Source of the DNA: Gracilaria domingensis
Lineage: Eukaryota; Rhodophyta; Florideophyceae; Gracilariales; Gracilariaceae
Direction: 5' to 3'
DNA length: 64,000 nucleotides
Assembly: GCA_022539475.1 (NCBI GenBank)
Contig: VCMS01000064.1
Coordinates: 62,001-126,000 of the forward strand
In this document: piece by piece, positions 19,975 through 29,880 of the stretch
How positions within the stretch are numbered: position 1 is the first letter of the stretch
Layout of the letters: the number at the start of each line of letters is the position of its first letter
Program-made: the position numbers and the translations under genes
The notes under the pieces: generated by a model
What the model was told of the DNA's origin: nothing
The model's database searches: none
Seen by the model: the letters and a program-made list of their open reading frames with translations, nothing else

Positions 19975-21286
19975 GACTAGTAGTACTGTGTTCTAGCTAG
20001 CGCACGCTGCGGAAAGCGGGCGGGTGCGGGAAATTGAGAGAAGAGAATGCTTGGCAGTTAGAAGGACATTAGTCTCTCTTTATGTGCGCATTGCTCGGGC
20101 GACTCGAGGGGAGAGGGGCGGTTGGGGCGCTGTGCTCTCGCAATGGCGCGGTGATGAGAGGTGGTGGAGCGGGTTGATTGGATGCGCGCGGGGGAGGAGC
20201 CGTAACAGTGTGTGGCACGCGCACGTGCGCGCGCTGTGTGTGGGTGATGTTACAGTGGCAGGGAGCTGTACCGAATTGACATTCCTGTAAGAACAGCGCG
20301 CGCCGGCGCGTGGAACAGCGCGAGGATGCAGGCGCCATGGCGCCTGCCGCTGTCGTAGTCGCTGGTGAACGACGACAACACGTCGTCGCGTCGTCGTTCG
20401 GCGGTTCGGCGCGTTGGGAGCGCGGTGCCGCTGCTTGATTGGAGCTTGGGACCTGTGAGGCTGTCGCCCGCGTGTTTACTTCCACGGATCTGTTTTTGAG
20501 CCGCTGGTCTCTGCGCAGAGTTGTTGTAGCGTTTTGTGTTGCCGGCGCGATGGAAGAATCGCACTCGCCACCAACAATTGTCGTCCTGAAGTTCACTCGT
20601 AGCAGCATGTACTCTAGCTCTCAGATGGACGCAGGTGTGGCCACACCCGTTGCGGGACGCTGGTGGTGATACACGCACACCTGATCCTCTTACACGCGCA
20701 CAAGTTTCCTATCAGTAGCGTTAAACAGCATCAAAATCGAGCATGCCCAGCGCGCATCTAGCGTTGTCCACCAACGCGCACCGCCAGAGGAAAGCGGCGC
20801 GCGCGCGCGGCCACAAGTAGGAAGGTAAGTGGGTCTACCGCGGGTACTGTTGGCGAACGGCGATAAAAAAAGAACAGTGCTGTGGGACGCAAAAACAATG
20901 CAACGCACAGCAGTGACGTAGATAGCCAGTGGCAGTGGACATTCGCCTGTGCGTGCGCCAGTGCTCGACTGATCAGTTTTTTGCTCGCTCGCGTTAATCC
21001 GAACCTCCTGAGGCAATTGCTGCCTTTGCTCTTGTTGCGCGCTGCCGGTCATTTGCTCTACAGTCTGATGGCACCAGCATTCAAGCGCCGACAAAAACGG
21101 TACGTCGCGGCATGTCCCACCACACCCTTACCTCAAGCTCTGGCCTCGCACGAACACAAGAGTTGCACAAGATCTCTTTAAACATTTACAAACGCCATGA
21201 GTGAGCAAGATGCTCGAAAACGGTGCATGAGAAGAAAAAAACAAGGCGCAGCAATCATCTCTCACTCAGAAAGTATCAGTACACAA
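19975..21286. other. GC-rich intergenic region with inverted CCAAT boxes
   Basis: 1.3 kb upstream of the MFS gene and downstream of the two-TM coiled-coil gene. Inverted CCAAT boxes (ATTGG) lie at 20177-20181 and 20438-20442. Long open frames across it are GC-bias artefacts. No RNA gene seen. Confidence 0.5.
20177..20181 (-). promoter_or_regulatory. CCAAT box upstream of the MFS gene
   Basis: On the minus strand the word is CATCCAATCAACC, close to the NF-Y consensus, about 200 bp upstream of the MFS start codon and in the same orientation. A second one lies at 20438. Confidence 0.4.
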
Positions 21287-22552
21287 TCAAGGGCGGTCCG
21301 CAGCCGACTCCGACGTTATACGAGGCGTCGACGTCAGCGACGTCACGCCACCATTCGTCATAGACGCAGTGGTCCTCCTACGCTTCTTCCGGAACAAGCT
21401 CCACCTCTTGTTGCTCGCGCTCGAATGAGCCTGACTAGCAGCAGTGTGCTCACTCAACCTTTCGACGGGCGAGCCGTCATCATCAGCCGTCTGTCTATGA
21501 GTCAAGCCACTGAACGGCGCCCTCTTCAACGCCCTCAGCCTCTCGCTGGGTCGACCCGACGCCGACCGAATCTTAATTTCGCGCGTGCGCTTAGAGTACG
21601 CCGTGCTGGCGTGATGCTGCAACAGTTTGACGCTTTCCTCGGTTTGCCCTACGTTGTTTTCAACCTCCTCTGCCTTTTGTCGCCATTCTTCTCGACTCTT
21701 CTTCACGCTCTCCTCCCGACGACGCGCCTCAACCGCGTGAGCAGCCTCTGCATCGTACCCCGCACCCAGCGCGCCCGCGGCAATCATGGCGGCGGCCTTT
21801 CGCGACGGAACAATGATGGCGGTAGGATCGGTGGCGTTGGGGTCTTTGGCGAGCTCCTTTCGCAACGCGTCCAGCTTGGAGCGATTGGCATTGAGCGTGT
21901 TTTGTGCCTTTTTCACATTGTCCTCGCGCGCTTTGAGCTCTGCTTCCAGGTCGTCCAGCATGTGCTCGGCAGGGTGGGACAGAGGGTTTCTACCCTCCCT
22001 GAGTTGAGCAAAGAGCTCAGTCTTGCGCCACAGCAACGCCAGCGCAAACAGCGGGAGGAATGACAGAATGACAGCAATCTTGACAAGGATAGAATGAAAC
22101 CAGTGCGGGCGATATCGATTAATGAGTAGCACGGCAAGCACGAGTGCCAGAAACAGAACTGTGGGATCCGGCAATCTGGAGGCAATTGCGGACGCCTTCT
22201 CAAGCGGCGGCCACAGCATGTGCAGCGAAGAGGCCAAAGACGACTTGTCGCCTGAGCGAGAGGCATCGCCGGACTGCGCGCCCGCGGCGCCGGAGAACAG
22301 GCGCGCGAACAGCAGCGCAATCGGATTGGGCTTCGAATCAGGCTTTGCGGCGCGGAAGCGCACGACGTTCTTCCGCGCTCGCGGGTCGCCCTCAGTGAGG
22401 GCGCCTATGGTCATGAGCAGCGTCGACGACGACGAGGCGTCAGCGCCGCCATCCGGGCGCGGCGCGTCGAGCGGGTCGAACGCGCGGCGGTTCTTGGCGA
22501 GCACGTCGGCCGCGGGCACCAGCAGCGGGCGCGCGGCGCCGCCGAGCGCCAT
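21287..22552 (-). CDS. Two-TM protein with a coiled-coil and basic tail
   Basis: The 421-residue product starts at ATG 22552 (MALGGAARPLL); the frame stays open to 22735, but the extra part is Arg-rich and overlaps the divergent promoter. Two adjacent hydrophobic helices lie near residues 130-175 (TVLFLALVLAVLLINRY and ILVKIAVILSFLPLFALAL). They are followed by LREGRNPLSHPAEHMLDDLEAELKAREDNVKKA, split here as a charged helix, and a second helical part (REEWRQKAEEVENNV). The tail is Ser/Thr/Arg rich with FRKKRRRTT. The layout (disordered N-terminus, hairpin in the membrane, cytosolic coiled coil) resembles organelle-shaping or tethering proteins, but I recognise no family. Its neighbour, an oxysterol-binding protein, is divergent and may share the promoter. 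Confidence 0.7.
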   Translation of the reverse strand: MALGGAARPLLVPAADVLAKNRRAFDPLDAPRPDGGADASSSSTLLMTIGALTEGDPRARKNVVRFRAAKPDSKPNPIALLFARLFSGAAGAQSGDASRSGDKSSLASSLHMLWPPLEKASAIASRLPDPTVLFLALVLAVLLINRYRPHWFHSILVKIAVILSFLPLFALALLWRKTELFAQLREGRNPLSHPAEHMLDDLEAELKAREDNVKKAQNTLNANRSKLDALRKELAKDPNATDPTAIIVPSRKAAAMIAAGALGAGYDAEAAHAVEARRREESVKKSREEWRQKAEEVENNVGQTEESVKLLQHHASTAYSKRTREIKIRSASGRPSERLRALKRAPFSGLTHRQTADDDGSPVERLSEHTAASQAHSSASNKRWSLFRKKRRRTTASMTNGGVTSLTSTPRITSESAADRP

Positions 22553-23090
22553 GGCGGACTCGGAGCGTGCAGTGGGCGACGGGGGCGGGCGGCGGCAGAC
22601 GGCGACGGCGTAACGACGACGGCGGGCGGCGCGAACGGTCGCTGTCGACTCGACAGTGTCGAGGGGGAGAGGAGGTATTGCGCAGCGCCGGACGCGTGGC
22701 CGAACGGCACTTTTTCGTGGCGGTTTGCTGTTCACACCGCGTGCCGCGAGAGCAGGCGCGTTGCTTGTCAGCTGCGAGCGCGCGCACTGCTTACAATCGG
22801 CGCGCCACGTGGCCGTTGCTTACAAGCGCGCGCCACGCGTCCTCGCAAACCACGCGTCCACGCGAACCACGCGTCCACGCGAACCACGCGTCCACGCGCG
22901 GGCGGCGCGCTGTAACGCGCGTGGCGCCGCGTGCCACAGCGCGCAGTGTCGTTGGCGCGGGGCGCGCGCGCGCGCGGCGCAGCGCGGCGCGGCTTCTTCG
23001 TGCGCAGCGCGCGCACAGGTGGCGTCGGTGTTGGCGTCGCTTGCCGCCAGGCCGCTGCGCGCCCCGCGCCACGCAGCCGCGACGCTCAAA
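22553..23090. promoter_or_regulatory. Divergent GC-rich promoter region with ACGCGT array
   Basis: 538 bp between two start codons facing away from each other. It is dense in CpG and holds the 17-bp repeat array listed next. The oxysterol-binding protein frame is open back to 22656, but the encoded Arg/Ala-rich peptide does not resemble that family. Confidence 0.55.
22833..22893. repeat. Four ACGCGT boxes at exact 17-bp spacing
   Basis: ACGCGT occurs at 22835, 22852, 22869 and 22886, each 17 bp apart, inside a tandem repeat with unit CCACGCGTCCACGCGAA (first copy slightly diverged). In yeasts ACGCGT is the MluI cell-cycle box bound by MBF; E2F-type factors bind related sites. Confidence 0.85.
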
Positions 23091-24512
23091 ATGTCGCCGC
23101 CCCTCACACCGCCCAGCGCGCTGCGGCTGTCGCTCGACTTCATCTCCGACGAGGACGCCTACGTCGACGCCAGAAGCACGCTTTCTTCGTCGGACCGCTC
23201 CTCCCCGCGCGCCCCCCCCATGATCCCCGTGCGCTACTCCCGCCTCGAGCCGCTGGCCTCGCCGCAGCCGCCGCCCGATGCCGAGCTGTCGCTGTTCAAG
23301 CTCGCTAAGGAGGTGCTCACCAGTGTCAAGCCTGGCGCCGACGTCACCAATATCAACCTGCCGGCCAGCATTCTCGACCCCGTTTCCACGCTGGAGAAGG
23401 CCAAAAAGTCCATGCAGCGCGGCGAATTGCTGCAGGATTTGTGCGCGTGTGACGACGCCGAGACACGCATGCTCAATGTCATTCGCTTCAATTTATCCGG
23501 ACTAGCCAAGGAGCGCTTCGGCAAGAAGCCGTACAACCCCGTGCTGGGCGAGGTGTATCGCTGCGCCTTTGTGCACAAGGGAAGCGGCGGCGAGACGCTG
23601 CTGGTGGCCGAGCAGGTGTCGCACCACCCGCCCATAACCGCGCTGCACCTGCACAACGACACGCTCGGCTTTCAGCTCGACTCGCACACGGCGCCGGAGC
23701 CCAGATTCTGGGGCAACAGTCTGGAGGTCAAGCTCAAGGGCGAAATCCGAATCGAGCTGGCTCGCTATGACCATGAGCAGTACGTTATTACGCGCCCTTA
23801 TGTGTACATGAGCGGCTTTCTTGCGGGCCGCCAACGGCTGGAGTTCAATGGAACTTCCACCTTCACCTGCAAGAGCACGGGACTCGGCGCCGAGATAGAG
23901 TTCCACCGCGCCAAAGGCCACCTCAACTCGCGCGTTGACATGAACGCCATCAGTGGTCGAGTTTTCAAACTTGCAAACGATCAAACTTTATACTCGCTGG
24001 ATGGGCACTGGGATAAGAAAGTGAACATCACCAGCGCAAACAACAAGCAGCAACGCGTACTATTTGACTATGATGCAGTGGTTGCCGAGATGTCGATGGC
24101 AGCAATATGCCCGCCGGCAGAGGACGAGGAGCCTTCATTCAGCACACGTGTTTGGGCAGAGTGTTCCGCCGCAATCAACAACGCGGACACGGCACAGGCT
24201 AACGCGCAGAAGCGCAAGGTGGAAGACCACCAGCGACGGTTGAAGAAGGAGCGAATGGCGGCGGGTGTGGGGTGGAGCTACCGCTATTTTGTGGACAGGG
24301 ATGAGGGTGATGGTTATGAATTACGACCGGAACTAAGGAAACAACAACTGGTAAAGGTTGCACTGCAGTCGCATGAATTGGACGGACTAAGATCGGGCGA
24401 GTTGATGAAGCAAATGCACGCCGAGCTGATGAAGGACGTGGAGGCGGGCGACGGTAAGGAGCGCGTAGGAATGAGAAGAAAATTGATGGTAAGAAGCCGA
24501 AACAAGGCTTGA
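23091..24512 (+). CDS. Oxysterol-binding protein-related protein (short ORP)
   Basis: A lipid-transfer protein that exchanges sterol or other lipids for PI4P between membranes. The 473-residue product starts at ATG 23091 in AAAATGTCG context. It has the ORP fingerprint EQVSHHPP at about residues 174-181, preceded by KPYNPVLGEVYRC and by LPASILDPVSTLEKAK at the start of the domain. The phosphate-binding basic residues near the C-terminus are in a helix-rich tail (DHQRRLKKERMAA). No PH domain, ankyrin repeats or FFAT motif is obvious, so it is a short ORP like yeast Osh4-7. The N-terminal 60 residues are Ser/Pro rich. It lies in the GC-rich block and is strongly GC-biased at third positions. 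Confidence 0.95.
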   Translation: MSPPLTPPSALRLSLDFISDEDAYVDARSTLSSSDRSSPRAPPMIPVRYSRLEPLASPQPPPDAELSLFKLAKEVLTSVKPGADVTNINLPASILDPVSTLEKAKKSMQRGELLQDLCACDDAETRMLNVIRFNLSGLAKERFGKKPYNPVLGEVYRCAFVHKGSGGETLLVAEQVSHHPPITALHLHNDTLGFQLDSHTAPEPRFWGNSLEVKLKGEIRIELARYDHEQYVITRPYVYMSGFLAGRQRLEFNGTSTFTCKSTGLGAEIEFHRAKGHLNSRVDMNAISGRVFKLANDQTLYSLDGHWDKKVNITSANNKQQRVLFDYDAVVAEMSMAAICPPAEDEEPSFSTRVWAECSAAINNADTAQANAQKRKVEDHQRRLKKERMAAGVGWSYRYFVDRDEGDGYELRPELRKQQLVKVALQSHELDGLRSGELMKQMHAELMKDVEAGDGKERVGMRRKLMVRSRNKA

Positions 24513-24996
24513 GCGCCGCGATAGTAAATGCCTGGGAGCGCGTGGGGGCAGTGGAAGTTGGGCGCTGGAGATGGGTGTGTACGGCTGGCGATGTCGTGCG
24601 AGACGATGGCGGAGATGGAAAATGAACGGCGGAGCGCTACTGGCTGTTTGTTTTTTGGTAACAGCGACCAGCGCCAACGTCATTGGTTGACGGCGCGTGA
24701 GGTGCAAACGTGTGCGGCGCGCGTTGGACGCGGCGCGCAACGCGCGATGACCAGAAATTTGGCGCGTGGCGATGTGCGCGTCGGCGCGCCACTTGATCGC
24801 TTTGGCGACGGCGTCGTCGACGCGAGGACACCTTGCGCGCTGTGGTGTTTGCCACGACGAGGGTCCCGCTGCTGCCGCTTTGGGTGACAGAGGCGCGCGC
24901 CACGGGCTGACGGCGCTGTGTTGAGTAGAGCGCGGCTATCGTTCTTAAAGAGTGTTTATTGTGTACGCGCGGTGTTTCGTGTTTACTGGCTTCGAG
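24513..24996. other. GC-rich intergenic region upstream of the carrier gene
   Basis: 484 bp. An inverted CCAAT box (ATTGG) lies at 24682-24686, about 310 bp before the carrier ATG. Nothing else recognised. Confidence 0.45.
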
Positions 24997-26100
24997 ATGA
25001 CGGCTGAGGGGGACAAGAATCTTGTTGCCAATTCTCCGGCTTCACCGCCTTCGCTGGCAGTTGCGAAGGAGTTGTTTGCCGGTACAATAGGCGGTACTGC
25101 GCAGGTGAGTTTGCCCTTCCGTTCGACGCACTGCTTTAAGCCCGCCGTGTCTATTTGTGCTCACCGGTTTCACTGTATTTTTCTTGTCTTCGTTTAGATA
25201 TGTGTTGGTCATCCGTTCGATACCGTCAAGGTCAAGCTGCAAAGTATGAAGCAGCCGAAGCCCGGGCAGCCGCCCATGTACACGGGTGCGATGGACGTCG
25301 TCAGAAAGGTCGTTGCGCGAGAAGGCGTTCGCGGCCTGTTTGCTGGCATTCAGGCTCCGCTTCCGTTTGTTGCCGTGTTTAATGCCACGCTGTTTGCTTC
25401 CAATGGTACCATGAGACGCGTGCTCGGCAAAGGAAGGACAGAAGATCAATTGTCCATTGCTGAGATTGGCTTGGCCGGCGTTGGCGCTGGTGTTGCCGTT
25501 AGTTTTGTTGCCTGTCCTACCGAACTTGTCAAGTGTAGATTGCAGGCGCAGCCTGGCGCTTTTGCGGGCGCTATTGACTGCACGAGACAGGTGGTTGCGA
25601 ACAGAGGTATGAGTGGCTTGTTTACTGGCATGCAGGCTACTTTGATTCGGGAGATGCCCGGAAACGCCTTATATTTTATGACGTACGTCGCAACGCAAAG
25701 AAGCCTGGTTCCGCAGGGGGGTACTGTCAAAGACTTGAGCTCTTGGCATCATCTGCTTGCGGGTGGTATGGCAGGGCTTGGTAAGTTGCTACACGCCTCA
25801 TGTGCATGCTGCGATGTTGAGAGAAAATATGAGGACCTCTACTAACTACTTTGTTTTTCTGTAATCATTTCAGCTTTCTGGCTCCCTTGCTATCCCATGG
25901 ATTTGTGCAAAACATTGATTCAAACCGACAGCGAAACCAATCCAAAGTATAATGGTTTCTTCGACGTCGTCCGAAAGGTGGTGAAGGCTGAGGGTGTAAG
26001 AGGGCTATACAAGGGTGTTGGCCCTTGCCTTGCCCGCGCTTTCCCTGCCAATGCGGTCACACTACTCGCGTATGAATGGACAAAAGGACTTCTTGGATGA
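24997..26100 (+). CDS. Mitochondrial carrier (SLC25), three exons
   Basis: Inner-membrane solute carrier. Exons are 24997-25104, 25198-25780 and 25874-26100, giving 305 residues. Both introns are 93 nt with GTGAGT or GTAAGT donors and TAG or CAG acceptors; intron 2 has a perfect TACTAAC branch site near 25840. All three repeats show the signature Px[DE]xx[KR]: HPFDTVKVKLQ, CPTELVKCRLQ and YPMDLCKTLIQ. The second form (CPTELVK) is typical of the ornithine/basic amino acid and carnitine branch. The helix-4 sequence REMPGNALYFMTY also fits that branch. Substrate is not provable from motifs. Without splicing, stops break the frame within each intron. Confidence 0.92.
25105..25197 (+). other. Intron 1 of the mitochondrial carrier gene
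   Basis: 93 nt, GTGAGT to TAG, phase 0, removed between GTAQ and ICVGHPFDTVK. Pyrimidine-rich 3' part (TTTTTCTTGTCTTCGTTTAG). Confidence 0.85.
25781..25873 (+). other. Intron 2 of the mitochondrial carrier gene
   Basis: 93 nt, GTAAGT to CAG, phase 1, with TACTAAC about 30 nt before the acceptor. Splicing restores GGMAGLAFWLPCYPMD. Confidence 0.9.
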
Positions 26101-27250
26101 GCACCCATTGCTTCTTCATCACGTTGATCATGTATGAGTTTCGCTCTTGTATGATATATAATTATTCTGTGTGAGCTCTGTCTGTACAAGGCTGACTTAC
26201 TGCGAGCTTAACTGCACTAAACTTTGCGGATCAGAACAGCTAGGGGATAGGGGAGGGGTTACTCTTTGACAACTTTGGTATCTTTTCTTGCGTTCGTGTA
26301 TTTGTCATTTGGGGCATGGGGCCCTCAGAGATTTTGTTCATCATATTGGATAAAGGGCTGTTGCCTGGAACTTCTCCTGGTCTGTAAATGCAAACCGAGG
26401 CAGAACACTTTCAATCAAGCTCCCACTTCAGTTCTTTGCATAGACCCTCTTTATCCACTACAATTTGAAAATGACAAACAAACTCTCAGCACCTTACCAT
26501 CACGCTCAAACGGTCATGCTCGATAAAGATCGTGCACAGTGCGTCATGGCGCTCCCTCGATACTAGCAACAGTCTTGAAGGTCGATAATGAAGACAGTCA
26601 GCGGACACCCGGCAATCCGGCTTCCTGCCTATGCCGCTTGCTCGTCGATGCATATCGGACTCCGATCCCTCCGTTGAAGCATTCAGACTCTGCTCCCTAC
26701 TTAACAGGCGACTAGCGCCACCCCCAGTAAACTTGCCTCATGCATTCCTAACAAACCCTACCAACAACCCGCTTCCACGCGTCTTATCTCTCCGCGAGCT
26801 AGCAGTCAGCATTCCATTAGGAGACCATCAGATATGACACTTCTATTTGATCGAAATCAACAAGAGCTTTTAGCTTAGATCCAGGTAGACCACTATTACC
26901 AAGATGTCCTCACTTCCTGGGCGTTTGCTATCCCTCGCTGCTACCCTTGATCGGCTCTACGAATCAAAAGAACAACGGAAATGCCCTTTTCCAGAAGTAT
27001 GTTCCTTTTTGGTACAAAGAGATCAGCACAGCCAGAACAAGATCCAGTTAGGTAACTTGCAGTTGACGCAAACGTGCTTGAGTGACGCGTCATCTATAGC
27101 TTCGTAAGATCTTTCCAACACACCAGATACACGCTTCTTTGACTTTGAGATGAGTTCTATTCTAAGTCAGGAACTCAGAAGGCAAATCTCGTAGTCTCTG
27201 GCCTGCGAAGTAGTAAGGCTTCCTGAACGCAGAAAGCTGCAGTACACTTT
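26101..27250. other. 1.15 kb convergent intergenic stretch, no feature found
   Basis: Between the carrier and release factor 3' ends. Short open frames (for example 26904-27107) have no recognisable content. Confidence 0.5.
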
Positions 27251-28010
27251 TCAAAAATCCAAGCTGAGACTTTTATCCCTTCGCGACTTGAAATGCTTCT
27301 TGATGGCCTTCCTGCGTCGCTTCGCTTTCCTCGCGCGGGCAAGACGCAATTCCTTTGCAGCCAAGGACTCTGCTCCCCGTTGTTGCTCATCGAGCTTGCG
27401 TTGCAAAATTCCCCTCGCGAGCTTTCGATTTTGTTCTCGGCTCCTTGTTTGTTGACATTTGACCACAATTCCCGACGGGGTGTGTTTTAGTACCTATTTT
27501 GTCGCACACTCAAAGTAGAAGACTGACGTTAGCCCACGGCACCTCATCGGAGGCGCATTATCCGAGAATCTTCGGTGGATGTTTACGTACAACACAGTTC
27601 GAGGTCTTGTTTACTTTTTGACCCCCGGAACCTGAGCCTCTGACAAAGTTCTCAACCAAGTCTTCTTCTCTAATCGACGGTAATTCATAGCCCTTTATGG
27701 ACTTGGTGCACAATTGTGGAGGCTTCTCTCCGTCGACGCATGGTTGTACACTCTCTGCTTCGCTGCTTAGAGGTCTCTGCAAAACGTCTTTATGCAGCTG
27801 AGAAACAGTTGAAGACGTAAGAGCGCAATTCAGAGTCCTTCGTGTCGAGAAAAGATATGCCCCTCTTAATGGCACGCCCGAGACGATTGAACGACTATTC
27901 GCAGGAGCTCGTGATACGGAGTTGTGATGGTACGGGAGAAAGCCAAACCTCCAAGATAGTGGCGATGAGAACGCCAGGTTTGTCAACTGCGTAACAGTTC
28001 TTCTTGCCAT
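27251..28010 (-). CDS. Organellar GGQ release factor, MTRFR/C12orf65-like, two exons
   Basis: Class I peptide release factor fold that hydrolyses peptidyl-tRNA on ribosomes, probably for rescue of stalled organellar ribosomes. Exon 1 is 28010-27591 and exon 2 is 27493-27251 (minus strand), giving 220 residues. The catalytic GGQ lies in [18 protein letters not shown] at the end of exon 1. The spliced continuation [20 protein letters not shown] fits the family exactly, followed by [13 protein letters not shown] and a basic tail ([18 protein letters not shown]) like that of ICT1/MTRFR, which enters the mRNA channel. There is no stop-codon recognition domain. The first 60 residues look like a mitochondrial or plastid presequence. 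The 97-nt intron is phase 0 with a GTACGT donor, a GGGCTAAC branch region and an ATAG acceptor. Confidence 0.9.
27494..27590 (-). other. Intron of the release factor gene
   Basis: 97 nt, GTACGT...TAG on the minus strand, phase 0, with CTAAC in its middle. Its removal joins SNCV to VLKHTPSG. Confidence 0.85.
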
Positions 28011-28378
28011 GGTTTTGCTTCGGATATGCGCTCACGTCGAACACTCGTCCTCTCGTCAGCCCAAGAGGTACAAAACCGGGGCCCACTGATCTTGCCGTCC
28101 ACAGCCAAGAACGCTGAATCGCTGATACAAAAGGAAGGCTACCGTCGGCACCTTTCTACTTGTTCAAAGTCACTGGGTGTCGCACTGTGACGAAGTAATC
28201 GCTCGCCTCGTCCCCATAGATCTATGTGCGAGTGGCTCGAATCAACCCGTGTAGCAAATTAATTCACATAATTACTTTGCTTTTGGTTAATACCGAACCT
28301 TCTTCGAAAAGCCGCTAAAGAGACGTCCCATCGGTTACGACGTGCGCATCATTGCATCGATAGGGTTAAACTTTCTGG
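28011..28378. other. Intergenic stretch between release factor start and LSm8 end
   Basis: 368 bp, presumed promoter of the release factor gene. No element recognised. Confidence 0.45.
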
Positions 28379-28828
28379 TTAATGAGTCACTCGGTTTATA
28401 GGATGTCCCTAGTTACACCCGGGAAGACAAAACAAAGACAATGGGAAAGAAAGGTCAGATAAAACCATTTTTGAGAGAAGCACGGGGACGAAAAATGCAA
28501 GGCATACCCGCTTCGAAGCCCAAGACTCCTTTTCATCCTTTTCCGCATCTATCTCACCAATGACTGCTATGTTATCACCTCTAATGATGAAAGTATTTAG
28601 TGGATCAGATGCGATTGTTTGCATAGGCTTGCTCGGTTCAAACACGCGCTCAACGCATTTGTCAAGAACTATATTGCATACCTGATCGAATCCCCGTAGA
28701 TATCCCATCATCATGCGCCCATCGTTCGTTATCACACCAACTCTTTTGTCAACATAATCAAGCAACATTGACTTGCGACCTGCGCTCTTCCCCGCTTGCT
28801 CCTTCTTTCCCTTTTGCTTAGCAGACAT
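28379..28828 (-). CDS. LSM8: U6 snRNA-associated Sm-like protein LSm8, two exons
   Basis: Subunit of the nuclear LSm2-8 ring that binds the 3' end of U6 snRNA. Exon 1 is 28828-28508, exon 2 only 30 nt (28408-28379), giving 116 residues. The Sm1 region is VDKRVGVITNDGRMMMGYL; the Sm2 region is FIIRGDNIAVIGEID. The ITxDGR and RGDNxAVIGEID words separate LSm8 from LSm1 and LSm7. Splicing replaces a read-through tail by GHPINRVTH, which matches the conserved C-terminal pattern of LSm8 (compare AEPLNSVAH in human). A Lys-rich leader of about 20 residues precedes the fold. The intron is 99 nt with a GTATGC donor and a TAACTAG acceptor. Confidence 0.92.
28409..28507 (-). other. Intron of LSm8
   Basis: 99 nt, GTATGC...TAG on the minus strand, phase 0. 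It leaves a last coding exon of nine codons plus stop. Confidence 0.8.
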
Positions 28829-29427
28829 ACTGCCAATGTTGAATATGTAACTCGCGATCTGAACCAATCGGGTATGGAACTCACCGTTTCTAAGGCAACT
28901 GCGTGTGTTCTCGATGGGTCACGACTTCCAACAAGTTGCCGTGGGAAAAAAGCTTACTCTCTGAAATAATCGCAAGTGAGCGGAAAAGAGACGAACGATA
29001 TCTAGCTAGGCCCTCTCACCCTCCGGGCAAAGGGAATTCATCCTAAACTCGATAAAGACCATTAAGTCGAATATGAACTAACTCTGTATCATCTGTTCAC
29101 CTCCGTTTCGGTTTATCTGGACTTTTCGAATCCGTCTGAATTTAGAATTTTTCTATTAAGGATACAAATCATCCCCCTTCAATGCTCTTTGTGCACGTGG
29201 GCCAATCACATGCTAGTTCTCGAAGTATGTACCAAGCGTACAGCTCGAGTCGGATCAAGTACGACGGCATCGTCGTCGACAACATTCCCACCACCCCCCC
29301 ATTTGATCTTCACTCACCCAGGCCACACTCATATCGTACCCACCGGTGGTACTCATTCTACCCTTAGAATCAGCCCATTGCGGAAAAGCAGCTCAAGTAC
29401 ATCGCCGCATTCTCCAAACGAAATCAA
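28829..29427. other. Divergent intergenic region LSm8 / Cpn10
   Basis: 599 bp. A G-box and a CCAAT box lie at 29194-29206 (listed separately). Short open frames in the right half are 5' leader of the Cpn10 gene. Confidence 0.5.
29194..29206 (+). promoter_or_regulatory. CACGTG box adjoining a CCAAT box upstream of Cpn10
   Basis: CACGTG at 29194-29199 is followed by CCAAT at 29202-29206 (GCACGTGGGCCAATCACA), about 230 bp upstream of the ATG. This is a common bZIP/bHLH plus NF-Y arrangement; activity is inferred. Confidence 0.45.
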
Positions 29428-29814
29428 ATGGTACGTAATTCACCTCTCCTTTCTTCTGATCGCTTTCTTGTGCCTCAAGGAGCCTAACTGTCTTCTGCTC
29501 TCTGCTAGGCTTCGAAAGTCGTGAAAAGAATTATTCCCCTATTGGATCGGGTTCTTATTCAGAAAGCGGTCGCAGAGAAGACAAGTCGCGGTGGCGTAAT
29601 TCTACCCGAGTCCGCCGTCAGCAAACTAAATGAAGGGAAGGTCGTTGCAGTCGGTCCGGGCGCAAGGACCACGGACGGCACCTTGATTCAACCGTCAGTT
29701 AAGGAAGGAGACGATGTCCTCCTGCCCGAGTATGGTGGTTCAAAGGTTGTCATTGATGGGAAAGACTTTTTCTTGTATAGAGACGATGAACTACTGGGAC
29801 TCATCGAGCATTAG
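29428..29814 (+). CDS. Mitochondrial-type 10 kDa chaperonin Cpn10
   Basis: Co-chaperonin lid of Hsp60. Exon 1 is the ATG alone (29428-29430); exon 2 is 29509-29814; together they encode 102 residues beginning MASKVVKRIIPLLDRVL. The mobile loop region EKTSRGGVILPES, the VGPGARTTDG turn and the GDDVLLPEYGGSKV roof loop are all present. Length fits a single GroES unit, not the 20 kDa plastid double form. The N-terminus is short, as in mitochondrial Cpn10, which is imported without cleavage. The intron is 78 nt, with a GTACGT donor, a CCTAACTG branch word and a GCTAG acceptor. It converges with the coiled-coil gene 66 bp away. Confidence 0.95.
29431..29508 (+). other. Intron directly after the Cpn10 start codon
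   Basis: 78 nt, GTACGT...CTAG, phase 0, branch word CTAAC at 29484-29488. Confidence 0.88.
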
Positions 29815-29880
29815 GAAACTGAGCTTCTAAAATCAATACATACACATGATGCTTTACTCACACTCAAGCGTTCTCTCGAG

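Noticed and set aside
22656-23090. N-terminal extension of the oxysterol-binding protein
   Set aside because: Arg/Ala-rich translation of the ACGCGT repeat and CpG-rich DNA; no ORP similarity.
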